Shown here: positions 6,767 to 16,500 of the stretch, piece by piece | Numbering within the stretch: position 1 is the first letter of the stretch | How the letters are laid out: each line of letters opens with the position of its first letter | DNA from: CAKPSH01 sp964634355 | GTDB taxonomy: Bacteria > Bacillota > Clostridia > TANB77 > CAG-508 | NCBI GenBank assembly: GCA_964634355.1 | Contig: CAZWIF010000001.1 | Location: 1 to 50,389, forward strand | DNA length: 50,389 nucleotides | Direction: 5' to 3' | Position numbers and translations under genes: made by a program | Notes under the pieces: generated by a model | Database searches by the model: none | What the model saw: the letters and a program-made list of their open reading frames with translations, nothing else | Told to the model about the DNA's origin: nothing

Positions 6767-9523
6767 TTGAAGGTTCTTCAGAATTTATATTATGTTTATA
6801 AAATACCATCGAATAAAATAAATAGTTTACAAACATACAGTTTCAAAGATGCTAAAAGAGATGGTTGCGTAGTATCTATAGGGGATAATTTAGTCTTTGC
6901 TAAAATAAGAGAATATTATGGAGAAACAGGAGACCATATATCTTTATATAACAAAGTACAAGATATAAGAAAAGAAATGAAAAGTATAAAGAAACAACCT
7001 ACTTGTCAAGAAAATATAGATAAATTAAAAGATTTACAGCATCAGTTAGATAAAATGCTTTTTATAGATGATATAGTTAATATAAAGGTTATTACTAAAA
7101 AAGAATATAAACAAATTGCTAGAAATGGATTTGATTTAAACGGTAAACATTATGTAAGATTTATGGTTGGCTCTGGTCAAATGAGAAGAAATACCGTAAG
7201 TTTTATTAATGAAAAATTATATGATTATATGCAAGAGCATTTGATGTGTGGGTTGGATAAAAAAATTAAAAATATAAATTTAGCAAAATTGAGTGCTTAT
7301 TTTGCATTATCATTTTCATCAGTTTTGTGGGTGAGGGAGCCAAAAGTATGTGTTATAAAAGATTTTGATACAGTGATACCGAATCAAAGGCTTGATTTTA
7401 TTTATAAAGATGAAGAAGAAAAAAATCAAGTTAAGGAAATATATAAAGATTTAAAACTTAATAGCTGTGATGGGCAAGGGATTATAAGCCCAGAAATGGC
7501 TCAAAATTGGTCTGAAGATATGCACTTGAATTATGTTCCTTGCTCATTTGTGGTTAGAACCGCATTTATAAAAGGAAATTTGGTCACGTTTGATTTTAAA
7601 GAATATGCAAAAGAAAACGGTATAACTAAAATTAAAGATAGATATGGAACGGAATATAATATTGAGGATATAGATGTATTATTATCAGAGTCACAGTTCA
7701 AAATGGCAAAATATTATTCTGCTTGGGAAGGGTATTTAAGTTATCACCACTCTTACCATTTAAAATGGGGAGTAGCAAGATATAACAAGGAATTTGATGA
7801 TGAATATGTTTTAACTAATTATCAATATATACAAGTTCTTGATTTAAATAGAGAAGATATAAAGGGATTAGTATCTTATACAACAGATTGGTTTAAAAAT
7901 ATTTGTAGCGGTGATAAATTATATTCTTTAGCTTATAATATAGGTATTAAAAATCCAGAGGATAACTTATCAGAGATTGTTAATTCTTGTGGTAGTACCT
8001 TTACTAAAGCTATAGTAAAGAACTCTAATATGTTAGAAGATGGATACATTCAAAGAAAAATATACAATTCTATAAAAGAATCTATTCGTCAAGCTAAATT
8101 AGGAAGGATATGGGTGAAAGGAAATTATCAATTTATGATAAGTGACCCTATTGCTCAAGTAAGAAATGCTTTAGGCTTATCACCAGATGGAGAGCTGCAA
8201 GCCAATGAGGTTTATTCAAACTTCTGGAATGAGAGAAATGTTTCTGGTGAAGTTTGTTTAATGAGGAGCCCATTAACTCACTATTCAGAAATAAATGTAG
8301 AGAGATTAGCAAAAACAAAAGAAATGGATAAATGGTATAAATATATTTATAGCGGTGTTATATATAGCATATATGATATTGCCACTGTCAAGCACGCAGA
8401 TTCAGATTTTGATGGAGATATAGTTTGCTCAACTAATAATAAATATTTTTTAAAGGGAGCTATGAGGAATGAAATTCCTATAACTTATGAAAAAGAAATG
8501 GTTCCTACTCAAAGAGTGACATTGCCTAATTTTATTAGATGTGATGTTAAAGGTTTGGATACTAAAGTTGGACAGATTACCAATTATTCTACGAGCATGA
8601 TAGCTATGCTTCCATTATTCAAAGGTGAAAGACAGCAAGAGCAATTACAAGAAATGCAAAAAAGAATTAAACTTCTTAGAGAAATACAGGGTGCCGAAAT
8701 AGATAAAATAAAAGGAACTACTCCACCTCAATTTCCAAAAGAATGGAGATATTGGGTAAAAATAGATAAAGATGATGATGATATAACTAAAGCAGAAAAG
8801 TATAAGTACAATTCAATGGTTGTTAAAAAGAAACCTTACTTTTTTATTTATCTATATTCTACTTTGATGAAAGAATATAGGGCGTATGAAAAAAATTTTA
8901 ATAGCATAAGCTATAAACACTTCGGAATGTCCATTAAAGATTTATTAAAAAAAGAAAATAGGTCTGAAGGAGAAAATAAGTTAATTAGAAAGTATAGAAA
9001 ATATTCTCCTGTATTAGAGACGGATTGTGTTATGAATAATTTATGTAAAGAAATAGAAAGTTCTGATTCTGACATTAAATTCCATCCAAGTAAGGTGAGT
9101 TTATTAAATGATTTTGCTGATTATTCAAATATTGATAATGAGAAATTAATTGATTTAATGGATATATGCAAGACATATAAATCTGAAAAGCAATTTAAAG
9201 GATTTTCAGCCATGATAGAAAATGAAGGAATTGCTGATAGTGACATTGTAGAAATTATGAATCAAGTTTTATATGGGCATAAAGATGAATATAGAGAAAA
9301 AGTTAAAAATCTATTTAGTAATACAAGAGAGTTATTTAATCACTTGATGATGATGTGTCAGATAAAGAAAATGAATCATGATATAGTTTGGGATATAATG
9401 GGGGATGACATAGTAGATATTATACCTGTTTGTAATCCTACTGTTTTGGTAGAAGATGATAATGGTGTTGAATATTTAGGACATAAATATCAATTACAGG
9501 AGGTTAATAATGTTAATATTTGA
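6767..9523 (+). CDS. Single-subunit RNA polymerase of the YonO/RdRP double-psi beta-barrel family, 918 aa
   Basis: Start at TTG 6767, six bases after AAGGAGGAGA (6751-6760). The protein shows ordered motifs of the cellular-type RdRP/YonO polymerases. FMVGSGQMR (132-140) parallels the RdRP FxxxSSSQLR block. DGQGIIS (235-241) matches DGxGxIS. SFVVR plus KG (260-270) matches SAFQIRxxxxKG. RSPLTH (500-505) matches the RxPxLH loop shared with beta-prime. HADSDFDGD (543-551) is the catalytic DxDGD that binds the magnesium ions. YonO of SPbeta, a DNA-dependent enzyme, transcribes that phage's late genes; crAss-like phages inject a relative. The same role is inferred here. No transmembrane segment or maturation site is evident. 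It overlaps the next gene by 14 bases. Confidence 0.87.
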   Translation: MKVLQNLYYVYKIPSNKINSLQTYSFKDAKRDGCVVSIGDNLVFAKIREYYGETGDHISLYNKVQDIRKEMKSIKKQPTCQENIDKLKDLQHQLDKMLFIDDIVNIKVITKKEYKQIARNGFDLNGKHYVRFMVGSGQMRRNTVSFINEKLYDYMQEHLMCGLDKKIKNINLAKLSAYFALSFSSVLWVREPKVCVIKDFDTVIPNQRLDFIYKDEEEKNQVKEIYKDLKLNSCDGQGIISPEMAQNWSEDMHLNYVPCSFVVRTAFIKGNLVTFDFKEYAKENGITKIKDRYGTEYNIEDIDVLLSESQFKMAKYYSAWEGYLSYHHSYHLKWGVARYNKEFDDEYVLTNYQYIQVLDLNREDIKGLVSYTTDWFKNICSGDKLYSLAYNIGIKNPEDNLSEIVNSCGSTFTKAIVKNSNMLEDGYIQRKIYNSIKESIRQAKLGRIWVKGNYQFMISDPIAQVRNALGLSPDGELQANEVYSNFWNERNVSGEVCLMRSPLTHYSEINVERLAKTKEMDKWYKYIYSGVIYSIYDIATVKHADSDFDGDIVCSTNNKYFLKGAMRNEIPITYEKEMVPTQRVTLPNFIRCDVKGLDTKVGQITNYSTSMIAMLPLFKGERQQEQLQEMQKRIKLLREIQGAEIDKIKGTTPPQFPKEWRYWVKIDKDDDDITKAEKYKYNSMVVKKKPYFFIYLYSTLMKEYRAYEKNFNSISYKHFGMSIKDLLKKENRSEGENKLIRKYRKYSPVLETDCVMNNLCKEIESSDSDIKFHPSKVSLLNDFADYSNIDNEKLIDLMDICKTYKSEKQFKGFSAMIENEGIADSDIVEIMNQVLYGHKDEYREKVKNLFSNTRELFNHLMMMCQIKKMNHDIVWDIMGDDIVDIIPVCNPTVLVEDDNGVEYLGHKYQLQEVNNVNI

Positions 9524-10295
9524 TGAAAGAAAATATGCAAAGAATCTTTTAAAAGAAAAAAAATTTAAAACATACAGACAAAAAGATATTGAAAGATATA
9601 TTTTAATTAGATATTTAGCTGATGAAGGAAAGAATTTTGAGGAGATAAGAAAAGAATTGGAGAAATTTCCTCTTATGGGCTGTGAATATTTAGATAAGAA
9701 GGATATTGATTTAATTTATAGTAAAATAGTTGATAGGGCTCTTAGTTGCCCTCTTGTAACGGGTATTGAAGTAAATATTTATAAATCTGAAATAGACATA
9801 ATTAATAATTTAGAAGATGAAAATTTAAAAAAATTATTATTTATATTATTGGTTTATTATAAGTGGGCTATAAATCAACCATATTTATATTTTTTTAGTA
9901 AACATAATAATGTTAAGATGGTTATTACTAATGATATAGATGTTTGGAAATATGCTGGTATTATGAAATTGAGAGTTGCAGAGAGATATAGATTATGTAA
10001 TAGATTAATAATAGATGGATTATATGTAGAGGACAATTTTAAGTCAAATAATTATTTTTATTTACCTTTTTCTGTTGATGAAGGGGAGATTGCTTTTACA
10101 ATAAAAAGTTATGACAATATAATAGGCGAATTGCAATTTTATAATGACAAAGAACATTATAAAAGATGTGCTGTTTGTGGAACAGTTATAAAAAAAACTC
10201 GTTCCCCTAAAAAATATTGTGCTAATTGTGCATACGATGAAAATATAAGAAAAACAAAGAAAAATAAAAAAAGTTTGAAAACCCAATCCTCATAA
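9510..10295 (+). CDS. Zinc-ribbon protein co-transcribed with the RNA polymerase, 261 aa
   Basis: The ATG at 9510 follows CAGGAGG and lies inside the end of the polymerase gene, so the two are translated together. The first 210 residues are helical and unfamiliar. A C-terminal zinc ribbon is formed by C220, C223, C237 and C240 (CAVCGT ... YCANC) and is followed by a Lys-rich tail (KTKKNKKSLK), which suggests nucleic-acid binding. A transcription accessory role, for example promoter recognition for the polymerase, would fit the operon but is only inference. Alternatives include a replication or packaging accessory protein. Confidence 0.7.
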   Translation: MLIFDERKYAKNLLKEKKFKTYRQKDIERYILIRYLADEGKNFEEIRKELEKFPLMGCEYLDKKDIDLIYSKIVDRALSCPLVTGIEVNIYKSEIDIINNLEDENLKKLLFILLVYYKWAINQPYLYFFSKHNNVKMVITNDIDVWKYAGIMKLRVAERYRLCNRLIIDGLYVEDNFKSNNYFYLPFSVDEGEIAFTIKSYDNIIGELQFYNDKEHYKRCAVCGTVIKKTRSPKKYCANCAYDENIRKTKKNKKSLKTQSS

Positions 10296-10389
10296 ACCGT
10301 TGAAAATAAAGGGAAAACAAACGTTCGTAAAAAATATTATATATAATGAGAAAGAAAAACAAGTTTTATATAATAAAAGGAGTTTGAAT
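10296..10389 (+). promoter_or_regulatory. A/T-rich gap before the packaging genes; candidate late control region
   Basis: This gap opens the late gene block. It contains TATAAT-like hexamers (10342-10347 and 10369-10374) but no convincing -35 at the right distance, unlike the strong promoters at 410 and 6104. Absence of a clear sigma-A promoter before the late genes would fit read-through from upstream or a promoter for the phage polymerase. I cannot define a motif. Confidence 0.3.
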
Positions 10390-11592
10390 ATGGAATTAGA
10401 AAGAAAAGAAGGAGAAACAGAGATACAATATTTATGGCGTATTGGTAAAATGGTTGATGCTGGGCAAGTAGGAAGTTGGAAAGATATAACTCCCATTTTA
10501 AATAAGCAACTTAGAGAAGATGACGAATATTATGATGAATCAGCATACCGAAAAAAATATCAAGCAGCTAAAAAATTCTATGATGAAATCTTTTCTCAAC
10601 AGGGAGATGAAGATTTTAAAAAGGAACAAGAAGAAATATTGAGAGAAATTAAAAAAGAAAAAATAAAGTTAAGAGATGAAAGAACAGAATCTAATAGAGG
10701 AATTAGGATAGAAGCTAGAGTCGAAGATAAACTTGATTATCTTGAAAAAATAATTGCAAATCAAGGCAAGATAGACTATAAGCCTCTTAAACCAGCTGAA
10801 CGAGAATTAATAAAAACAAAATCTGATAATGATTTAATTATTATGTTAAGTGATTTGCATATAGGACAAACTTTTGCTTCAGCTTGGGGAAGATATAATT
10901 TGGAAGTTGCAAAAGATAGGATGAATCAATATCTAAATAAAATAATTGAAATAAAAGATAGACATAACTCTGAAAATTGTTTTGTGACATTGCAGGGAGA
11001 TATGATTAGTAATTCTATCCATAAAACTATTGCAATAACCAATAGAGAAAATGTAATTGAACAAGTAATCTCTGCTAGTGAAATGATAACATCTTTTTTA
11101 GCAGAACTTAGTAAGATATTTAACAATGTTACGGTTGCAAGCGTTGTAGGAAATCATTCAAGAATAGACAAAAAAGAAGATGCTCTCAAAGATGAGAGAT
11201 TAGACACTTTAATTGAATGGCACGCACAAAGTAAATTAGAAAATTTTGAAAATATAAAATTTGTTGATGCTTTTGATAATACGTTTACATCCTTTGTTGT
11301 TAGAGATAAACATTATTTTGTTGTTCATGGAGATTATGATAAATTTGACACAACAGGAGTTGCTAAATTAAGTATGATGGCTGGATACTTTCCTTATTGT
11401 ATTTTATTTGGGCACAGACATTTTCCTGCGGCAACAGAAATTAATGGCATTAAATTAATTCAATCTGGAAGTTTCCCTGGTGCGGGAGATGACCACACTA
11501 TAGAATTAAGATTAAGTGGGAGACCATCTCAAACAGTATTAGTTTGTAATAAAGATGGAATAGAATGTAACTACACAGTGGAACTCGATTAG
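10390..11592 (+). CDS. Calcineurin-like metallophosphoesterase, 400 aa
   Basis: ATG 10390 with AAAAGGAG (10375-10382) is chosen over an in-frame ATG at 10300 that lacks a site. The C-terminal 250 residues hold the complete two-metal signature: SDLHIG (D155, H157), GD (203-204), GNH (254-256), HGD (313-315) and GHRH (341-344). The N-terminal 140 residues are helical and charged, starting with a segment like a helix-turn-helix. Similar proteins lie immediately before terminase genes in many Bacillota phages; proposed substrates are DNA ends or nucleotides, which this sequence cannot decide. The gene probably opens the late packaging operon. Confidence 0.85.
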   Translation: MELERKEGETEIQYLWRIGKMVDAGQVGSWKDITPILNKQLREDDEYYDESAYRKKYQAAKKFYDEIFSQQGDEDFKKEQEEILREIKKEKIKLRDERTESNRGIRIEARVEDKLDYLEKIIANQGKIDYKPLKPAERELIKTKSDNDLIIMLSDLHIGQTFASAWGRYNLEVAKDRMNQYLNKIIEIKDRHNSENCFVTLQGDMISNSIHKTIAITNRENVIEQVISASEMITSFLAELSKIFNNVTVASVVGNHSRIDKKEDALKDERLDTLIEWHAQSKLENFENIKFVDAFDNTFTSFVVRDKHYFVVHGDYDKFDTTGVAKLSMMAGYFPYCILFGHRHFPAATEINGIKLIQSGSFPGAGDDHTIELRLSGRPSQTVLVCNKDGIECNYTVELD

Positions 11593-11604
11593 GGTTCTTT
11601 TTTA
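11581..11604 (+). terminator. Weak terminator-like hairpin
   Basis: GAAC (11581-11584) pairs with GTTC (11594-11597), followed by TTTTTTATTTT. The stem is only four base pairs and includes the end of the metallophosphoesterase gene. It could attenuate rather than stop transcription into the terminase genes. Confidence 0.35.
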
Positions 11605-11627
11605 TTTTGAAAGAAAGGTGAAATTAG

Positions 11628-12455
11628 GTGGCTACAAAAAGTAAAAGAGTTACTACGAGTCAGCCAAAAGAGCCTAAAAAAATTTGTCAAAATCAATCTT
11701 GCGATGCTATGGGTAGATACCAAAATAAGAGTAATTTTTATAAGTCAAGAAATATATCAATAGGGTATCATCCTTATTGTAAAGAATGTGTTAATAAAAT
11801 AATAGATATTGACAATATGCAAACGGTTTATGATGTTTTGCAGACTTTAGACACGCCATTTATACAGGATGTCTGGAAAGAGGCTCTGGCGGATGTAGAT
11901 GGTAATTTTATAGATAGGTATTTAAATTTAATAAATAACACATATAAGACAAGATATGAAAATGCAAGATTTAAAGATAGCATTTATGATAGTGAAATGG
12001 TATTAGAAAAAGATGAAGATGGAAAAGAAATTAAAAACTGGGATGATACTTGGCAAGGGTATTATTCAAAAAGAGAATTAAATTATTTAAATAAATACTA
12101 TCAAGATTTAAATAATGACTTTAAAATAATAACGACTAATCATAAGGATTATGCTCGAAGAATTGCACAGGCTTCGTTAACAATGAATGATACTTACAAT
12201 ATAATGAGAGATAATCCAGATGATAAAGATGCAGTTAGTGCTTATAACACTGCTGTATCGAATTTTGATAGATTATCAAAATCAGCACAATTCGCTGAAA
12301 GCCAAAGAGGAGCAAACGATGTTTCCTTGGGCTGTTTCGGTAGGGTATTTGATGCTGTAGAAAAACATAATTTTGTTCCTCAACATATACCAGAAGATAA
12401 AGATATGTTTGATAAAATTATAGACCAATTTTCAAATATTGAGAAGAGTTTATAA
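11628..12455 (+). CDS. Zinc-finger protein, probable terminase small subunit, 275 aa
   Basis: GTG start at 11628 after GAAAGGTG (11613-11620). N-terminal cysteines C20, C25, C51 and C54 (CQNQSC ... YCKEC) form a zinc-finger-like site, with KSRNISIGYHPY between them. The remaining 220 residues are helical and end in FDKIIDQFSNIEKSL. The call as small terminase subunit, which recognises phage DNA for packaging, rests mainly on position: it overlaps the large-subunit gene by one base (TAATG) and follows the metallophosphoesterase as in related phages. Sequence alone does not show a classical DNA-binding helix-turn-helix. Confidence 0.6.
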   Translation: MATKSKRVTTSQPKEPKKICQNQSCDAMGRYQNKSNFYKSRNISIGYHPYCKECVNKIIDIDNMQTVYDVLQTLDTPFIQDVWKEALADVDGNFIDRYLNLINNTYKTRYENARFKDSIYDSEMVLEKDEDGKEIKNWDDTWQGYYSKRELNYLNKYYQDLNNDFKIITTNHKDYARRIAQASLTMNDTYNIMRDNPDDKDAVSAYNTAVSNFDRLSKSAQFAESQRGANDVSLGCFGRVFDAVEKHNFVPQHIPEDKDMFDKIIDQFSNIEKSL

Positions 12456-14574
12456 TGGCAGTTAACATAAAAAAAGTCAGAAGAGGTGTTGAAGCTCAAA
12501 AAACTTGGGGATATGATAATACGGATTCCCCATTGAGTTATGACCCTATTAATGAAGAAAAAATTGATTATGAAGAATGGACTAAATTTTTATCGTACTA
12601 TAGATATTATGTTGATGAATTTGCAGTCGATATTTTAGGAATGGATAATTTATTTCCATTTCAAAGATTATTATTAAGAGCAATGGGAAGATTCCCAAAC
12701 ATAATGTTTATTATGTGTAGAGGTAGACGTACTGTTATGCCCCTGATTTATGGTGACATAAATCTAAGCATCGGGCAAAATCGGTGAAGGCTAAAATTAT
12801 AATCGAGGAGATAAAATGAAATATATGACAAAGTAATATAGTAATAAAAGGTTATAATAATGTTAATACCGAGATAATTATCTAAATTAAAAAGTAGATA
12901 ATATTGTAACGCATAGAGATTGAAACTTTATAAAAAGAATATAATATCTCCACGAGTGTCCGACATCTTATACAAAGATGAAAATATATGCTAATCTGAA
13001 ATGGAATTGACCATTTAATGAAAATGAGGGAAACCTCCAGAGTGATAGATAAAAAGCTATCAGTTAAGAACATAATGTTAACCAAGTCTTATATTGCTGC
13101 AATATTCATTTGCTGTATGGCTATTTTATATCCAGGTATGGCGATAGGTATAGTATCTGGAAACGGTAATCAAGCAAGAATGGTTATTAAACAGAAAATA
13201 GAAGGAGAATTATGTAAGAACGAAAATATTAAAAGAGAAATTAAAAGTATAAAAACAGGTATGGACGATTGTGTCGTTACTTTTAAAAATGGAAGTTCTA
13301 TAAGAGCCTTTACATTAGGTAATAATCAAAAAGGTGATACCAGTAGAGGATTAAGATTTCAATTGATATTAGTTGATGAGGCGAGATTGGTTAAGACAGA
13401 AGTTTTAAAACAAGTTTTAGTACCAATGACAAAAACTCCAAGAACTAATGCGATAGATTTAAAAAAGAGATTCCCAGATGCACCTTATGAAGAAGGTCGT
13501 ATGGTTTATATTTCTTCTGCTTGGTTAAAAACTTGTGATTTATATCAAAGATTTTTAAATTTCTATAGTCAAATGATTGCGGGAGATAAAAATTATTTTG
13601 TTGCTAGTCTTGATTATAGAGTGGGTATAGATGCAGGATTATTTACAGAAGAAAATATGATGATAGAAAAAAATGACCCGGAAATGACTCTCGACAAGTG
13701 GGCTTACGAGTACGAAGGTCGATTTGTTGGTAGTGCAAATGATAGTTATTATCCTTATGATATAACTTCAAAATGTAGGTCATTAGATAGATGTGAATTA
13801 GAACAGCCTAAAAAATGTCAATATAGATATATAGTAACGCACGATGTAGCCGTATCTGGCAAATCAGGTTCGGATAATGCCTGTACTCATGTTATAAAAT
13901 TAATTCCTAGAAAAAATGGTACATTTACTAAACAAGTTGTTTTTACAAAGACAATGAATGGAGCAACATTAAAAGAGCAAAGAGATTTTTTAAGGGAACT
14001 TATTCATATTAGATTTCCTAATACAGATAAATTAGTAATAGATGCTCAATCTGCTGGGCAAGGTTTGTTATCTTTATTAGAAGAGCCTTGGACTGCGAGA
14101 AATAATAGGGGAGAAATAGAAGAATTTCCTCCGTTGATTTGTGACGATGATGAAGAAGCACAAATATTATTACCAGATGCAGAGCCCTTAATAAGAGGGA
14201 TAACTGCTACTCAAGAATTTAATAGCACTTTTTATCCATATATGAAAAGTGGATTTGAAGACAGGAGCTTACAATTATTAGTAGACAGCAGTGAAAAAGA
14301 TGAAGAATATAAGAGTGGAAAATATAGACCTGAAGAACAGTTAATTCATATTGAACACGATAGTTTAGTTCAAGAATTAAGTAACATAAAACAATCATAT
14401 TCTGAATATGGGAAGATAATTTATACTAGAATTGTTAAAAGTAAAAAGAGAGACCGTGTTACAAGTTTAATGTATGGTTTATCTGTTGTTTGGGAATATG
14501 AGAAACAAGGAAAAGCAGATATGTATAAAAAAGAGGTAGACCCTCTTTCATATTTAAAAAAATATATATATTAA
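12455..14574 (+). CDS. terL: Terminase large subunit, split by a group I intron, 588 aa after splicing
   Basis: Exons 12455-12724 (270 nt) and 13078-14574 (1497 nt) join in phase 0. The unspliced frame would end after 110 codons, and the second frame alone lacks the ATPase P-loop. Splicing yields CRGLTKSY (residues 88-95), a terminase-type Walker A, with the junction between G90 and L91. Walker B is LILVDEA (186-192); SSA (236-238) fits the coupling motif. The nuclease domain follows, with HD at 345-346 (THDVAVSG) and IDAQSAGQG (411-419), ending in a segment with KKRDRVTS whose Asp is the likely third metal ligand. The enzyme cuts and pumps DNA into the prohead through the portal encoded next. 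Splicing is predicted, not shown. Confidence 0.9.
12725..13077 (+). ncRNA. Group I intron A in terL, 353 nt, no ORF
   Basis: P1: exon AGAGGT (12719-12724) faces GCCCCT (12739-12744) with the U-G wobble at the splice site and one A-C mismatch. P2 is an 8-bp stem GATTTATG-GTGA-CATAAATC right after it. The core includes ATCGGGCAAAATCGGTGAAGG. P7 is GCATA (12911-12915) with TATGC (12987-12991). P9-type hairpins follow: AAATGG/CCATTT, GAGG/CCTC, GATAG/CTATC. The intron ends in G (13077), and TAAC of the 3' exon can pair with GTTA beside the guide (P10). No endonuclease gene or obvious remnant lies inside. Confidence 0.88.
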
Positions 14575-14594
14575 AGGAAGGTAGGTGAATAAGA

Positions 14595-16274
14595 TTGAGT
14601 AATAAAAAAGTTAAATCTGATGCAGAAATTAATTTAACAGAAAAGCAAGTTATAGAGGTTTTACAAGCGTATGATAAAGCTTTAGATATTAGAGACCGTC
14701 AAATTGCTAATGGAACTTTTGATGTAGAGGCATTTTCAAGGGGCATGAATGAGGTTGGTGCATTTACACCATATACGCAAAATGAAATAATGAAAAGAAT
14801 CAATATTGCTACAAATAATACACCAGATGGAAAAAAAATAGATAGTGCATTATCTAACCCGATTGAAAATGAAAATAATCTAGTTAATTATGGTCAATCT
14901 TATTATTTTAGTAGTTTAATGTATAAACGAAATCAAGAATATCTAGCAAACCTACCTGCGTTTGATTTAGAAATGTCTTGTGTAAACGCAAAACCAGAGG
15001 ACTACAAAACAAATAAATATAAAAATGATTATGAAGAAATTAAAAAATTTCTTAATTCATTTAATTATAGAGAACAATTTAAAAATGTTACTTGGAGCAT
15101 AGTAATGAATGAAACTTATTATGCAATGTTTAGAGAGTTGGGAGATAAATCTGTTATCCAAGAATTTCCAGCTTCATATTCTATGATTACTGGAAAATGG
15201 GAATATGGTTTATTATATGATATAGATATGAATTGGTTTCTTCAAGGTGAAGTAGACATTAATTGTTATCCTGATTGGATAATTAAAAAATATAAAGAAA
15301 TGTTTGATGGCAAAAAAGAAAAGCCATATATACCAAGTAATAAGATAAATAAAAGAACTGGCACTTTTGGACTATGGACTCAAACAGACCCAGCCAATGG
15401 ATGTTGGGTTTTTAAATTTAATCCAAATCATAGTTTACAAGTTCCATTTTTTTCTGGGTTATTACCAGAAATGGCTATACTTCCAACATTAAGAAATTTG
15501 CAAGTTAATCAAAGTATGGCAGCCGCAAGAAAACTATTGGTTTCATCAATTCCATATTTAAATGAAAAGAAAGCAGCTAGTGTTGCAAATCAGTTAGCAA
15601 TAGATGCAGATACCTTAGGTAAATTTATTGGACTTGCAACCAAAGGATTAGAAGCTGCAATTAAAGTTTTGGCTTTACCAACCGAAGATATTAAAGGTAT
15701 TGAATTTACAAATACCGATAGTGATACTTATGAAACATTTATGACTTTAACAAGCTCTTTATTGAGTGGTGGTAAAGTAATATTTTCAACAAGTGAGAAT
15801 CAAAATGCAATAGAGACTCAATTTTCTATTGATATAGATAGAATGTTAATTAAATCTATTTATCCTCAATTTGAAAATTTCTTAGAATATTATGCTAATA
15901 AGCACACTAAGAAGTTTAAATGGAAATTTAAATTTGTTGGAACTAATGATAAGTTTGATAGAGAAGCTAGACAAGAAGAGGCATTTAAGTATGCCGATAA
16001 AGGTGTTGTTCTTCCAAACAAAATTGCTTCATCTTTAGGAATGAACAAAATAGAGCTAGAAAGAGAATTGGAAGAAATGAACGCTAGTGATTTTATTGAA
16101 AAATTAAGACCTATGATTAATATTTATACTCAAGGTAATGTTACTGAAGGTGCAAAAACAAATTCAGATAATAACAACACTGGTAGACCAAAGTCTAAAG
16201 ACGAGGACTTAACAAATAGTGGTAGCGAAACTAGAGACAAAGGGTCAAATATAGAAAAAGGTGGAAATTTATAA
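14595..16274 (+). CDS. Portal protein, 559 aa
   Basis: The start is TTG 14595 after AGGTGA. Length, position directly behind the terminase and the overall pattern fit a portal: a mixed N-terminal wing, a middle region with FREL and ITGKWEYGLLYDID, a long helix-rich segment (QVNQSMAAARKLLVSSIP, about 310-330), and a hydrophilic, Asn/Ser-rich tail from residue 515 onward that is probably flexible. Portals form the dodecameric channel at the capsid vertex and bind the terminase during packaging. No single motif proves the call, so it depends on context. The tail overlaps the start region of the next gene. Confidence 0.8.
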   Translation: MSNKKVKSDAEINLTEKQVIEVLQAYDKALDIRDRQIANGTFDVEAFSRGMNEVGAFTPYTQNEIMKRINIATNNTPDGKKIDSALSNPIENENNLVNYGQSYYFSSLMYKRNQEYLANLPAFDLEMSCVNAKPEDYKTNKYKNDYEEIKKFLNSFNYREQFKNVTWSIVMNETYYAMFRELGDKSVIQEFPASYSMITGKWEYGLLYDIDMNWFLQGEVDINCYPDWIIKKYKEMFDGKKEKPYIPSNKINKRTGTFGLWTQTDPANGCWVFKFNPNHSLQVPFFSGLLPEMAILPTLRNLQVNQSMAAARKLLVSSIPYLNEKKAASVANQLAIDADTLGKFIGLATKGLEAAIKVLALPTEDIKGIEFTNTDSDTYETFMTLTSSLLSGGKVIFSTSENQNAIETQFSIDIDRMLIKSIYPQFENFLEYYANKHTKKFKWKFKFVGTNDKFDREARQEEAFKYADKGVVLPNKIASSLGMNKIELERELEEMNASDFIEKLRPMINIYTQGNVTEGAKTNSDNNNTGRPKSKDEDLTNSGSETRDKGSNIEKGGNL

Positions 16275-16287
16275 AGGAGGATTGTGT

Positions 16288-16500
16288 ATGTTCGTAGTAA
16301 ATTCAAAAAATATTAATTTTTCAAACATATATATATGTGGAGAACAAATAGGCAATTTCCTAGTAGAAGAAGGGTTTCCACTATTAGGAAGAGAAGGCAA
16401 AAAGATGAAATTTGCCAAAACAGAAAGATTAGAAAAGGTTTTACTTCATTTACCTGCCAAACTTAAATTATTAAGAAAGGTGGGATTAATAGATGGATAA
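16288..16500 (+). CDS. Small unknown protein, 70 aa
   Basis: Start at ATG 16288, seven bases after AAAGGAGG (16273-16280); an in-frame GTG at 16261 inside the portal gene lacks a site. The protein is basic with a helical Lys/Leu-rich C-terminus (LHLPAKLKLLRKVGLIDG). It sits between portal and protease-scaffold genes, where phages often place minor head proteins, but there is no family I recognise. Its end overlaps the next start by eight bases. Confidence 0.65.
   Translation: MFVVNSKNINFSNIYICGEQIGNFLVEEGFPLLGREGKKMKFAKTERLEKVLLHLPAKLKLLRKVGLIDG

Noticed and set aside
10300..10389. N-terminal 30-residue extension of the metallophosphoesterase
   Set aside because: No ribosome binding site at 10300, whereas AAAAGGAG precedes ATG 10390.
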